Shown piece after piece: positions 1-13,334 of a DNA stretch of 64,000 bases; position 1 is the stretch's first letter, and each line of letters opens with the position of its first letter. A model generated the notes under the pieces. The model was not told the DNA's origin and made no database searches. It worked only from the letters and a program-made list of their open reading frames with translations. The position numbers and the translations under genes are program-made. The DNA lies in assembly GCA_004764695.1 (NCBI GenBank), contig SMSO01000005.1:1135501-1199500 (forward strand), read 5' to 3'. This DNA is from Schizochytrium sp. TIO01 (Eukaryota; Sar; Bigyra; Thraustochytrida; Thraustochytriidae).

Positions 1-186
1 GCGCCAATTCCTCAAGTGGGTCATCCGAAAGCAATTCGTTTATTATACACCAATATCCTCAGGAACTGTGCCGTGGCCTGGACGCTCATGGAGGCCTGGT
101 CAACGGGAATCCTGAACAAGTATGGGACTAAGAGGTTTGTTGTTCTTGAAAATACATGGTCAGAAAACAGCATTGCGGTGAATTGA
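1..186 (+). CDS. Possible 3' end of a protein-coding gene entering from the left edge
   Basis: Frame 1 is open from the first base to a TGA at 184-186, giving 61 residues without a start. The translation has a mixed, protein-like composition with several Trp, Leu and Ile residues (for example RLLYTNILRNCAVAW). I recognise no family. Sixty-one open codons could occur by chance, and the real 5' part would lie outside the window. The sequence beyond the stop is AT-rich and has no coding character. Confidence 0.3.
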   Translation, partial: APIPQVGHPKAIRLLYTNILRNCAVAWTLMEAWSTGILNKYGTKRFVVLENTWSENSIAVN

Positions 187-3100
187 CAAAGCACCAACAT
201 ATGTATTTAGTTAGTGCTACTTCAACAAAAAGGGAATAAAAAAGAAAAAAGAGATTCATGGTTCGTCGGTTTATATGTTCTTTTCCTTTATGATTCCATA
301 AAAGGAATCAAAAGCGCAATCCGCTCCGTGAATGCAGAAACATCCTGCTTAAAACAGGTCAGATTGCATGCGAAGATTGGACAGTTTACGAGGCAATCAT
401 CCGTCCCGCGAACTACTGCTTGGGAAAGCTCGCCTCGGGTTTTTAGAACCTTTCAAAGTCGGGGCCGAAACATCTTTTCTTCCATTATAAAAGCGTTGCT
501 AATATTTTATATATTACTATACAATATGGAGCAGGTTTGTCTTCATTTTTGTTCTCTTTGCCGAGTCCTTTCTACGGAGATCTCGATTGTACTCGCTCCC
601 TCTTGGCTGATATGAAGCGCAATTCGATCTAGCTTCTGAATTCAGGAATGTCACTACTTGGTAACTTTGGTCAAAAGTTTATAAGTTGTCCCATCCATGT
701 ACTGAAAGGCAGCAAGCAATATGCTCGTCTAACTGGTCTTCGATCGTTCTTCTTCCTCTCAATGCACAGTGCACGATCCTTTGCCATCATCAGAGATCAA
801 TTGTCTCAAGCCTTTTATATATATATACTACATATATATGCATTCCACCATCAGCGCATAAGCGAACGTATTTATGGACGGGGTACTTTCGAAGAGGCAT
901 GAGAACTTCAATAAACGACAATCACCGGAGCTGACAGCATCCGATCGGATGCTCTCTGAGGATTCCCTCCGGTATCAAATCTTCGCATGAGCGCCTATCT
1001 AAAGGCATACGAAAGCTTCTTAAGGCAGGATGTCTTAAATGGACACATTATCAAACTTGTGGGCTAAATGACGGCTGGCCATTCAAAAAAAGGTAATGGG
1101 TAAGATTCTTTGGAACCAAAGCTCTTTCGAAAAGAGAGAGCAGAGAGGTAGAGAAAACTCTCTTCCTTCATTGATTAAGTTCGAATAAACCCAGTGAATA
1201 CTTTGCAAGGCACTTGTTCAACTTGTTGTAGTGGGATTGTAAGTGGGAATGAGTTCTTAACCAAGCAAGTATATTTTATTTTATTAAACCATAAATAGAT
1301 ATTAGCAAAGAATGTTTTTGTTTGTTTGTTTGTTTTTAATTAAAAGAAGCTGGAACTCAAAGGTACCTAGTACTGCACAGAAATGTAAAAAAAGTATTGG
1401 CGGTAGGTTAGTTGTGTTCACGTCAGTTTCGAAAATGGCTGTGCAGGGGCCAAAAGAATGGTCAATTGATGCCTCGTGTGCCGTATATTACTCAGGCTGC
1501 TCAGATTCTGATAGCAGGTACGTAGTAGCACTAGGGTACATGAAACTAGAAAGGAAGCAGAACAAAATAAAAGAGAACGCAGTTCTTTCGCAATTTAGAA
1601 ACGCAAATTTGTAAATACAGGTACCAACTTTCGTTCATATGAATTAGCACTATCTCTGCGTTTGGCCCATTCATTGCCCCGGACGACAGATAACCTTCTT
1701 CCATTTGGCCGGTTTACTTGCTACCTTTCTCGCTTCCGTCTCAAGCTTAGAATTATATGGTCAAAGCAGTGGTCAGAGAATCTGAACAGCCTGGTCTGAG
1801 TTGTTGTCGAAGTGGGCTAGACCTGGTCTCTTTTCTCTCTATGGTCTCTTGCGCATTGAATGAGAAGCTGCCTTCTTCGACAAAGAAGGTAGCAGTTTTA
1901 AGAATGGAAGAAACAAAAAGAAGGAAAGAAAGAAAGAAAGGAGCCTGGGGGAAATGCGTCTCTGGTGAAAGGCCTTTTCCATTCCTTTCTACTTTTTTAC
2001 CCCTTATTCGTTATTTCACTCCCTACCCGCGATCAACTTCAGTTGCAACATCATCTAGAAATCGTTCATGACTGATTTTTTCTTCGAGTTCTAATCGCTC
2101 GTTAGTGTGGAGAGAGATCTGTTTGAAGAAATACAGCCTCTTAACAACTTCTTCTGCATGGGAGCACGGGTTGATTCGTGTTCATAAAGTATGCTACCTG
2201 CCAGCAGACAGACGCGTCAGTGACCTCAATGGAGTGGCTAAGATTGTTCCCGGTCTCCTCTCCTCCACTAAAATGAATCGTTGATCGATTGTGATATAAG
2301 AATATTGAAGCTTCATTCTATGAGGTTATACTGTAGCACAAAAAGAAACCCTAAAAGCACGACGAGAACACTGTATGAAGGATTTCCAGTTGGCCTGACC
2401 AAGGTTCCCCTTGAGTTTTATTTTTAGAAATAAAAGAAAATAAGGGGGAAGTAGTTCACCAAAAAAGGCACGGTTTCTGCCGCAGTTTTACTGTTGGCTC
2501 ACGCATGCTATCAACTTAAATTAAAACACCATAGAAACTAAGACTAACATGGAATATATAGTCATGAATTTGACACCCTTGGTTGCGTGGAAGTCCATTG
2601 ACAATTGAATTTGAAGATATTTACAGAAAAGCAGAAAAGTGTTTTCCTCTGTCGTTACATTAAAAAAAAAAGAAGAAGAAGAAGAAAGGTGCATGGCCAA
2701 GGTTGGGTAAATTTCGCTTCTCGGATCAAAGATCGCTTTACAAGACGGTCTGCAAATGTATTGTAGAATCATGATATGATAAACCTTAACTTTAGTAGAC
2801 CTTATTAACTGGGGACATCAAAGTATCTACTAAGTCTCTCATCGTGGGCCTTCCTCCTCCTGGACTAACGTTATTCTTCAGGACACCTAGCAAAAAAACA
2901 CTTTTGTACCAGCGAAACGAGGAGCCAAGTGAGGGTAAGCGGGAGAAACGATGAAAACGATTCGACGCAATCGCTTCATAAATTAGAGCGGGGACATTTG
3001 AATGACAGCTTCAATCGAACTCGACCAAAAAGTGCCACCTGGACACCTTGGCAGTTGTCAGAACAAAATGAATCAAGAAATACAGCATGATGAAAAATGA

Positions 3101-4814
3101 CTTTTCTTTAAGAAACCAGTGGTACAGTTCTTTTTTTCATGAACAAGTGAAGAATAGCACCTTGCATTAGCCATTTAGAAATGAAGAAACCAAAACAGAC
3201 CGCAATAGTTTTCTTATTTTGAGGTTCATCAAACAATGATAAATCAATATAGGATAAGGGGGGGGGGGGGCATAACATTAACAGCATGTAGCAAAGAACT
3301 CAGTTTCACGGGCTTAGAAAAGAACCATTGAACCGGGATGAAAGATAAAGGGAAATAGTCTTTCAAGAAAGAATAACACATTTTTTTGGTTTTTGGATGG
3401 AAAGAGAATAAAAATCTCACTTAACATTGTGGGTTCGGACAAATTACGTGATGATCTCTAGCATTATTCAAATTCAAAGCTATGCCTTCTTGAGTATACC
3501 TCCATACTTGATAATCAAGAGAGGCCCATTTTGAAATCGGAAGGGGTACTTATTTTAAAAGTAAAGGGTTACTGCAAAAGACAAGAAATGGCCATAATTT
3601 TAAATTTATTGGCATATACTTTAGCACCCGCATACTCTCTGTTATTAGATTATTACTAACGAAGATGTTTTATGCCTTCATCTTATTAGAAAAAAATAAA
3701 TAAAAGGTTATTCTTTGATTCGTTTTTGGTTTCGTTTCTTGAGCAGACATAATTTTCACTGGCTCTCAGCACAGACAGAGCAAAAAAAAGAAGGTAACAC
3801 ATATTACGCATGCATAATAACTCTATTCGGCGTCTGCTAGTTTATAAAGGAAGTTTATATGATTCCGAATGGGATGTGCTTGATGGATGCCGAGCTGAGA
3901 GTGAACAAATTGGCCTCAGGTTCCCTACTGCTGCCAACATCTGTTGATCTTGCGTATGGCGTTAATTTAATTCGACACCTTGCCAAGGTTCCAACATCAT
4001 AGCCAAGGTTCCCGTGTCTCAGCGAAAGAGAAGCATCTTGCCCAGCATCTTTTCGCCGCCTTCGGACACTCATAGTGCGAGAGTACCGCCTCTTCTTAAA
4101 ATGTCGCCAAGAAATAAAAGAAGACGAAGAGGGAAACGCGTAAATAAAAGAATGGGCAAAGGCGTCTCTACTCGTGGCCAGGTTTAACAATGTTTATCTC
4201 AATATTCCGGCATTTTCCTTGTTCACATGTTAGTTATAATTTCTCTCTGAAAATGGACTCAGAGCAGTTCCCCAAAATTCATTGGACCCCTGGCATGCCC
4301 AGTTCCATTTATAGGCCTTGCAGACCCAACTTCTTTGCAATCATGTTGAGAGAAGAGAAAACAAGACAAGAGAAGACAATAAACAAACCAACCAACCAAC
4401 CAACCAGCCAACAAAACCCAGCCAGTGCAGCGAATACGCCTTCATTCCCTCCACAACTCATCAAATTGCGACCACATCCATCTCCAAGGCCTGCCTGCTG
4501 GCCCTTCATACCACCGTTGTAAATGTTTCTAAGCTCAGCCCGCTCCAGAAACCGCCCTAAGCCAGCAATAGGAGGTTAATAGGTCATGGGTGTACCGTCT
4601 CGTACTAGCTGGAGCTTGCTTGCCAGGTAGGTACGAACCGGCATGGCGATCTTTGCACTGCGCGATGTCATGAACGAAGGATGATGTCCGTCTGCGAAGA
4701 GCTTGCTCTTCTCGCCATGCTGATTGATTCTTCGTGGCAGCAGCAGTCCGTCGGCGAGGCGGAAGTCCTCCCGAAGCAAGGAACTGTGTCATCTCGAGGA
4801 TCCGCACCTTGAAC

Positions 4815-4868
4815 GAAGATAAAAGAAGATAAAAGAAGATAAAAGAAGATAAAAGGAAAGATAAAAGA
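4815..4868. repeat. Decameric tandem repeat (GAAGATAAAA)n
   Basis: About four copies of a GAAGATAAAA unit run in tandem and then degrade into GAAAGATAAAAGAAAAG. It is a simple purine-rich minisatellite with no coding sense. Confidence 0.85.
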
Positions 4869-5771
4869 AAAGAAAAGCCCACAACCGCGGAAATTCAGCC
4901 TAGATCCAACCACGTCTACCATAAGGCACCCGACGAGGCTGTCGCCGAAGGTGCCATCTATCCGCAGACCCGCCCAGGCATCATCCCGTGCCATCCAACG
5001 CACTTGCCTATTTGCAAGCTGTAAGTTGGCTACTTTCGTAGTAGGTACGTACACCGCCTCAGTTGTTTGTCTGCCGTCATTACGAAAGCAAGCAACCTAC
5101 AAACAGGCAAAGAACGACTTTGACGCAACTAAGTTGGTAAGCTAGCTAGTTTAGCTAAAGTTACATTTAATTCTATTTTTACTTATAAGCTAAAATAAAA
5201 ACATTATTTTAAAAAACCAAGTAGAATATGTATATATATATATACATACATGTGTAAGTTCCTTCTAAAGTAACACGAAGCGTTCACGTTGTTTGTTTGT
5301 TTGTTTGTTGTTTGATTGATTGTACACCGCCTCCAAGGCCAGTGCAGGATTCGGCCTTTTGTAATTCGCCTTCTCCACGCCTCCCGCGCAGGCGCTCGCT
5401 GACTTGGGCGGCAGCTTAGTCAACCCAGTGCACATAAAGAAACGAGCGAGTTGAACAAAGAAAACAGAAAACAGACAGTTCTGCGCCTCGGCCTCCAAGT
5501 TCGTTCGAGCGGCTGGCTCTAGCAGGTACTAGCGGCGCTAGCTAGCTACGAGGGAGGTGGCTTTACTGCAAAGGCCGGGATCCAAGCTGCCTTAGGCCAG
5601 CAGCTCATATTGTATGCACCCCTCAGAGAAAGCAACACTCGGAAACCGTGCGCAGAGAGAGTGGCTATGCCCTCCCTCCTCGCGAGCAAGAGCTGGTTGG
5701 CGAGGAGAGCGCGCTGGTCGGTTTCTTGGTTGGAAGGGATTGTGGCAAACTTGAGGAACTCACTCATCTTG

Positions 5772-5880
5772 GAATTAATCAATTAATTAATTGATTGATT
5801 GATTAATTGATTAATTAATTAGTTCAAGGAATCGCCAAGCCTCGATCGTGAATGAATGAATGAATGAATGAATGAGTGAG
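5772..5880. repeat. AT-rich TTAA/TTGA repeat followed by (GAAT)n
   Basis: An interwoven run of ATTA, ATTG and ATCA units (5772-5822), largely self-complementary, is followed after a short gap by about seven GAAT units (5849-5880). Both are low-complexity repeats. Confidence 0.8.
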
Positions 5881-6967
5881 TGAGGCACGAAATGAATCCC
5901 GAAGAAACTCGCAGTGGACGACCGAGAGATCGACCAGGAGATCGACCGTCTAAAGATCAGGCGGAGCTGATTCATCTGCCCTGTCCGATGGGCCCGAGGA
6001 GCACGAGGAGGTACGTCGTCAAAGATTATGTATTCCCGCGCTCCAAGGCGAGCAGGAATCACAAATGCATGACTCTTGCAAGTTCTGGACTGCCGCCGTG
6101 GTCGCCAATTGGCTTAGTTGGTATCAGGTACCCTGACCGATGTCTGCGTACGTCTAAACTTGAAATTCTTGGCAAGGACACTTATTCCCTCACTCACTCG
6201 TCGGCATTCATCGTGAAGAAGAAGTTCCCATTGGAAGGGATGCTTTCCAGGCGTTACTTGTGTCTGGATAGCTAGCTGCTGGAGAGAACCAGGTCCTGGT
6301 CATGGAGGTTGATCGCTGCCTAGTGCTTGCTTAATGGCATTCCTACCAGCCACCAAGATTGCTGAGGGCTGATTTTAACTTGAAATGATTGAGCTAAAGT
6401 CAACTTGCATCATTTGTTATTTATATTGATTTGCTGTGGATTTCAAGTTGTTGCATTGGCTTGATTTTGGAAAATCGTGTTTCTTTTGTTGGGCTTTTTG
6501 GTAAGGCTTTTTTGTGTATTAGGCCTTGCTCGGTCAAGGCCATGCGTATGCCATACCGATACTAGAGTCTCAGAGCATACGTGACCGATACCGACGTATA
6601 TGCGCCGTCGGCAAAGGCTGAAGTGTCCCCGGGAGAACACGTACAGCATTTGGAGACAGCTGTCACTGGCACGACGCGACGCCTCTCGAATAAGGTCCCA
6701 AGTGTCCAAATCCAACTTGCTTTCCACGGCTATTCCAAAACTCATCAGTCTTTTTGTTTCTTTTTTCTTTTTTTTAATCATTTACTAAAACTGCAATTTT
6801 AGAGTGTCATCGTTATGATCTCAAGCACTCAGAACGAAAGTACTACCCATAAGAAGGTACTACCAATGACGGTCGTGCCTACTGCTTTTTCTTTTCATAC
6901 CAACCCACCGTCGTCTATTTCACCATAAAATAGACTGTAACAATTAGTTTGCTTTCTTACTTTCTTA

Positions 6968-7217
<250 letters not shown>

Positions 7218-10200
7218 GCCTTTGGAAGAAAATCTCTTGACTTGCTTGTTTATTTTATTTTATTTTATTTTGGAATCATCAATATTTGCTTCGTTTCGGA
7301 GCTCTTTCAAGTTTCTCTCCTCATCAGTTTACAATAGAAAATATTTTATTTTGTTCTTAACGATTTAATTATTTTTTTTTATACTTTTAGAAAGAAAATG
7401 CTATGAACAACGTGTATAATTTTCGAGTGGAATTAGGTCACCACCTAGTATCTTGGGGTGCAAGTATTGTCTTACTACCCATAAGTAAATTAAATTGCCC
7501 GCCTGGCACGAAAGTAGAGGTCTGGAAATTGAGAAACTACATGAGGTTGTGAGGAGCTGCCAACTTAATCTCTCTCCCCATTCTGCAGTTCGAGATTGCT
7601 CGCGCACTCGACTCGCTGACTTATGCTCAGTTCTTCAATTCTAAACCTCTAAATTGTACGTAATTCACACCACCACCAACAAAAAAGCACTATTCCTGAG
7701 GACGCACATTCGCGCGTCCATCCATCCATTTATCGGCCGTCCATTGCGCCAGCTTTCGCATCTATCTATCGATCGGAGGCGGCTTGAGCTCAGCTCTGTC
7801 TCAAGTGCTTGTCATTCAGAGCAGAGTTCTGCGTGGTTCTTTTCTTCAATGCTGTGCGTTCAGAATGAAATTACTGGCAGGCACACGTGAGTGAGGAGAG
7901 AGTCACTCGTGATTTTTAGTGAGGCTCTAGTTCGCAGACTTGCCTTCTTCTTCTTCTTCTTCTTCTTCTTCTTCTTCTTCTTTCTCTCAGGGTGAATTTG
8001 ATTCACTCGAATAAAACACCCATCTTTTAAAAGAGAGCTGTATAGTAGTAGCAGCTTCTCGAAAGCTTGAAAGGGTTATTTGTGTATTAGCTCCGGCCCC
8101 GATTCCGTCATGATTCTTCGGTCGTATTTCTGTGAGAACAGGAACGAGATCCCCGCAAATGCCAAAGCGTCACCCGCACGATAATTAAGTGTGCAGATGG
8201 AGCATGCCATGTCCACCCACTGTTCCTTCGAAGCCTCACGAAGTAGTCTACACAGCAGTATTGGCTCAAATCCAAAGCTTCCTTCGCCCGTTCTTTCCCC
8301 TTCAAGTTCTTCTCTGCAGCAAAGTCAAACAACAACTGATTGCTTTGTCGAAATAGGCAGCAGGCAGTCCAAAACTTTTAGGCTAATACAATACATTATA
8401 TTTTATTTCTTTAATTAAAGTATGTTTGATTTGATAGTCCATGGTAAATCACACCTAAGTTATTCAAGAAGAAGAGTAATCCATACAACGTTGTCATGCA
8501 CCTGAGACTCGTCTATGCACATTCAGGTGCGTCCTTAGCGTCCTCAAGGGCCACCGTTGTCGCTTTCTGAAGAGGATCGGATTGTGGTGACCCAGAATAT
8601 GAAGTTCTCTTTAGTTATTTGACTGTCATTGGACGTCACATTCTCATGAGAACATTGGCGTGGCGACAGAACCACAAACTCATCGTACGAACGTGAATGT
8701 CCCTCTGATGTATTCTTTGAAACAGCCAAAGAACAGCGCCCGAATCAATCAGAGTCGCTACTTCTTGCTTCCTTTTCAGGAGCCTCGAAGATCCTCGCGG
8801 AAGAATTCATTGGTTGGTTATCTGTTTACTTATTTATGTATTTCTGCGGCGTGACTCGCTTAATTTTGTTTCGTTTTGTTTTGTTTAGCCTCGGTTAGCT
8901 GGTTTGCTTCTTCTGTGCATTCATCTGGGAATCGCTTTGTTTTGATTTCTCCTGTAGATTCTTTGCGGCGGTCTGGCTGATTTAGCCTTTCGGCTTCGAA
9001 AGAATTATTCTCCAGCTTCAAAGCAGAGCAGTCCAATCTCACTTAAGGAGGCAATGTTTTGCAATCTTTCTAAAGCATATCAATGACTAAGGCCCTCATT
9101 CTTCCTCTCTTATCATAGAAGCAGCTGGTGCCTTATCATTGAAGTATGTAACAGCTAACAAGTGAACAGCTTGAAGCCAAGAATGTACAAATCAAAGATC
9201 TGTTCGGTGCCTTATTAGTTCAAACGAAGTCACGTCTCACGTATAAGTTTGGCTCTCCAAAGGAAGGACTACTCAGCTAAGCAACCTGAGGGCGTGACGC
9301 CAAGAAGACTAAAGCTTAGAATCAACAGAAAATCGTTTTCTTTTTAACTTTTAATAAATATGCTTCTAAAAATTAATTTTTACAAATGCAAACAAGCTTT
9401 TTTAAAATAAATAATTAACTTTTTATGCTTATAGTTTTATGATTTTAATGTGTAATTTCGAGCTTTTGTTTATTATAATTCATAAGAGTTGAAAATAAGA
9501 ATGTAAGGAGCAATAAGATACATTCATGTTTTGCTTCAATTTGGAACAGAGATCGCCAATTCGGTCAACGCTAAGCCAACAAGGCCACCGCACTCTATGT
9601 CCTTCTGCCGCCCTGACAGAATGTGAAAGACTTTTCATTCTAGACCACGACTATAATTCAGAAGTTTTATAATTTTAGAGCACGAAAAGCTTTGCTGTTT
9701 TGGAGCTCGATCGTTTTGCTCGCCCACTCCATTTCCTCAAGAACGCTCAAGCTAGACCGTCACATTGATCTTTATGATCTTGCTCTTTACGAATTTGAGG
9801 GGGCCAATACAAACATCACCTTCAAGCTGCGCTAGCGTCTTCGCCCGTTTTTGTTTTGTATTTTGTAAAGCAAAGCAATAAATACCCGCTCGCAATGTGT
9901 GCCATGTCACTCAATCACCATTCTTTCCAAACTCCAACCAGGAATGAAGAGTCAAGATTCTCGATGAATGGTCTTCGTGCAACAGGACACACACGCACTG
10001 TCTCTTGTCCCGGCATGGCGCTGTTTCTTTCACACGTGCCGATATTTTCCAGTGGGATCTAAATCTTTGGCGCATTCTCAACGCGACCCCTAAAATGACT
10101 CGAACAGATCACGGTCACTTTCGTATGGGAAGCTTTGAGGTCTGTGCGAGATGGTGAGAATTGACCGTTCTCCATGCCTCAGGTTTTGTGTAGTTGATGG

Positions 10201-13187
10201 ATCTTTGCAACGATGTGCCGAGGTTATTCCTGTAAATTTTCTAAACGGAGACGCAAAGATTTACTTTCGCACGGAATCTCGAAAACACAATCTTGCAGGT
10301 GCTTGCTTGCATGCTTGCTTGCAAAACGTCTCCCGAGAACAAGATTTGGAAAGCAGCAGCCACTTCAACTGCGACGTGAACCTCTGAGCGAGGGAAGGGG
10401 TAGAAGGCACCCTAAAACATTGGCTTCGTTTGAGCAGAAAGTGGAGAAACAAACCGCCGCCGTTTGGAATGGTTGGATGAATGAACGAATGGATGGATGC
10501 AGCCACGGCAAAGAAAGAACTCCGTCGGATCCCGAGAGAGTGAAAGCAAGGAATAGAAGAAAGCGAGCAAAGGCCATCTGGAAAGCCGCACTGAGAAGAA
10601 CACCGCGGTTATCAACTACTTTCGCGCAAAGATAAAGAAGACGAAAGTCAGCAAAAATCACGACAGTGAATGAATATGAATGCCGATGGACTTGAGCGAC
10701 TCCAACAGAGACACGGACTGTCCTACGCTCGGTCAGGGACGCTTGAGAGGAGCACGCTTGTGATCGAAGAATAGAGATCATTGCTGCTCAGGAACCTCTG
10801 AGAGATGTATCCCACCCATCTTGCGACCCTGCAGGTGCCTAAGGTATGCAGGCAGAAAATCCGAACGAATTCCTCAGCGGTCACAACACCGGACACCAAA
10901 ACGGGCAAAGGAGCCGGCTTTAGAAAAGTTCGCCCTTCGAAAGCGCAGTTTCACGCATTCATTCACTCACTCACGCACTCACTCACTCGCGTGTATCCGT
11001 ACGATCTCAGCGGCTTCTGTGGAGAGGTGTGCACTCACTCACTCAGTGTCCCTTCGGCGCATTGGTGGTGTGCTCTTTGAGTGCAGACTTCTTTGGCTTC
11101 GACAATGAGGCTTCTTTGGCTCCAATGCCGATTGCGCTCCTTGAAGGCATGACGCTTTACGATCAAGGCATTGCTTGCAAGAAGGGCCGTCGCAATGTGC
11201 AGGAAGATCCATAGACAGTTAGCTGTGTGTATACAACTTGGTTGTGCCAACCCTCAGGCGGCGCCGGCAGTCTAAGCTTTCTTCGTTTATTTCTTTGTTT
11301 CTTTCTTTGCCTTTGATAGCAATGATGGAGAAGTCAAATTGCCAATTTTAATGCGATGGTGGATGTGTATATAGGTAAAGTATGAAGGCCGAACGCAGCG
11401 AATAACATGGAAGAGTCATTCCGAGAAGATCTCGTAGTCAAGGAAAACGCGGCGGATCGAGATCTTGGTCGTTTTGATACGTCCGCGAAACATTTCATCG
11501 TTGGTCATTCGAAAAGACTTTCTGCAGAGCTGTTCAACTACGAAATTACTATTGCGGTAACTAGGTGAAACAACCGTGGATCTTGGAACTCTGAAGGCTT
11601 TTCTTTGCTTCTCCCGAATAGATAACCACGAAACAGCTGCAGAGCCATGGATGAATGCGTGCGTACCGTAGAGCTTCTATTCGCTGTGCTATATACAACG
11701 TATGGTTCATTTCAAGGGTACCAAGCATTTGATTCGAATGACCAAATATAAAGATCGACAAGGACAAAGTCCAGACTTCGACTGGGTTCTCTCTTTCAGC
11801 AGCTTTTTGTTTGGGTCTACATTTTTTAAATAATTGGATCATGCACCATCAATCAATATATAAAAGGTGGAGAACGCGAGACAGAACTGTATTATGTCAA
11901 CGCATTCATTACCTCTCAGAGAAAGGATTGATAAGTAAGAATGAATGAATATATTTTCAGGTTTCTTGGGCAGTTCTGGGCATGATTTCCGCAAAGTATT
12001 CACGTGAGTGAATCAGAGAATCAGCTGCGTAGGATGGTTTCAAGATTTGGAGATGGCCGAGAAAATGACAATTCAGCGCCAGTCCTTTCAACTCTTTTGC
12101 ATAATTTCTATGAAAGCAAGGTCGTTTGTCCCAATGATGAGGAAGAATGTTTTTCACCCGTTTCTCTCTCTCCTTATGATGATATAGCATGCCATGAGAG
12201 ATATCCTATCGACTTATGGTTGGCTGGCGTAGTAAACTGTCCAAGTGTTGACCAACGGAGGGTAAATAGGTCAGTCGTGCATAAATTACATGCACAGTTC
12301 AATATTTGATCAACGATCCATTTTTAATAGAGATGAAAATTCAATATTGGACCGTTTGACCTTTCGCATCGTTGGTAGGATTCCTGGTCGGTCGCAATCC
12401 ATCGCGTTGATTGACTGTGCATTGCAATAAGTCAATGGTTCGTGATAACATTTGAAGTTTAGTTCTTTTTTTTTAATGCTTGATGAACTTATGCTTCAAG
12501 ATATTTAATTTAAGAGAATAACAATAAACTTTCATTTCGAGCACTATTTTTTGTTTTTGGATCAATTAACAATATTTTTCCTGCCAGCGGGCTCTTTTTT
12601 TCTCTCTCTTTTAAAGTAAAACATAACATGACAGTGTTTTCTTCTCTTTGTTTTAAAAAGGTTTTTAAAAGAGTTTACATCAAATAATTATTTTCTTCAA
12701 CTTTTGTTTAAAGAAACTAAGTAGTAATGACGTCTTTCGGTTTTGAAAAGTTTACTGGTTCTTCATACTTTATTTCTTCTTTTTTTGCCTTTTTATATAT
12801 TGGATTTATAAAGTACTACAATGTCCAAAGTACAGCAGTCAGAGCACCTTCAATTCTCGTGCAGTGAAATCATCCAGGCTCCTTCCTAAACAGTAAGATG
12901 GTGCTATATTTCAAAAAGGAGTGAACTCGAATTCAGACGGCAGTTGACAAAAGGAAGATCATCACGCGTTGTGCACCTTTAAACCACGATGATGATCGAT
13001 GACTCGACGCGTTCGACGTGTTCAAAAGGAGGCCAAGAGAAGACTCTCCTCAGTTATAGTCATATATATGCACTTAATCCCAGCAATCTTATCTTTCATA
13101 GCTGTAGATAGTACCTAGACACTCTTCCGTCCATATTCACAATACTTATGCAACTATCTCTCCATAGTATGTCAGAAAGTTAATAAG
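7218..13187. other. Gene-free stretch between microsatellites
   Basis: No supportable gene. It contains (TTC)n at 7944-7980, ACTC-type repeats near 10960-10992 and long AT-rich tracts (about 9330-9540 and 12450-12830). An open frame at about 12034-12309 (+), starting with ATG, encodes a 91-residue acidic peptide that matches nothing I know, so I do not call it. Confidence 0.6.
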
Positions 13188-13334
13188 TTGAATTGAATTG
13201 AATTGAATTGAATTGAATTGAATTGAATTGAATTGAATTGAATTGAATTGAATTGAATTGAATTGAATTGAATTGAATTGAATTGAATTGAATTGAATTG
13301 AATTGAATTGAATTGAATTGAATTGAATTGAATT
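13188..13334. repeat. (GAATT)n microsatellite
   Basis: About 29 perfect tandem copies of a TTGAA/GAATT pentamer over 147 bp, with sharp edges on both sides. Confidence 0.98.

Larger units (their letters stand above)
187..6967. other. Gene-free stretch, AT-rich with short repeats
   Basis: No open frame here resembles a known protein, and the short frames present overlap on both strands without consistent codon bias. It contains a poly-G run at 3259-3270, a CCAA-rich run near 4387-4412, a 10-base tandem repeat at 4815-4868 and AT/GAAT repeats at 5772-5880. The part from about 4500 to 6100 is more GC-rich than its surroundings, but I could not make a convincing gene from it. Genes with several short exons could be missed by eye. 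Confidence 0.6.

Noticed and set aside
12034-12309. 91-residue acidic frame in the gene desert
   Set aside because: No recognised motif and no supporting context; length is within chance.
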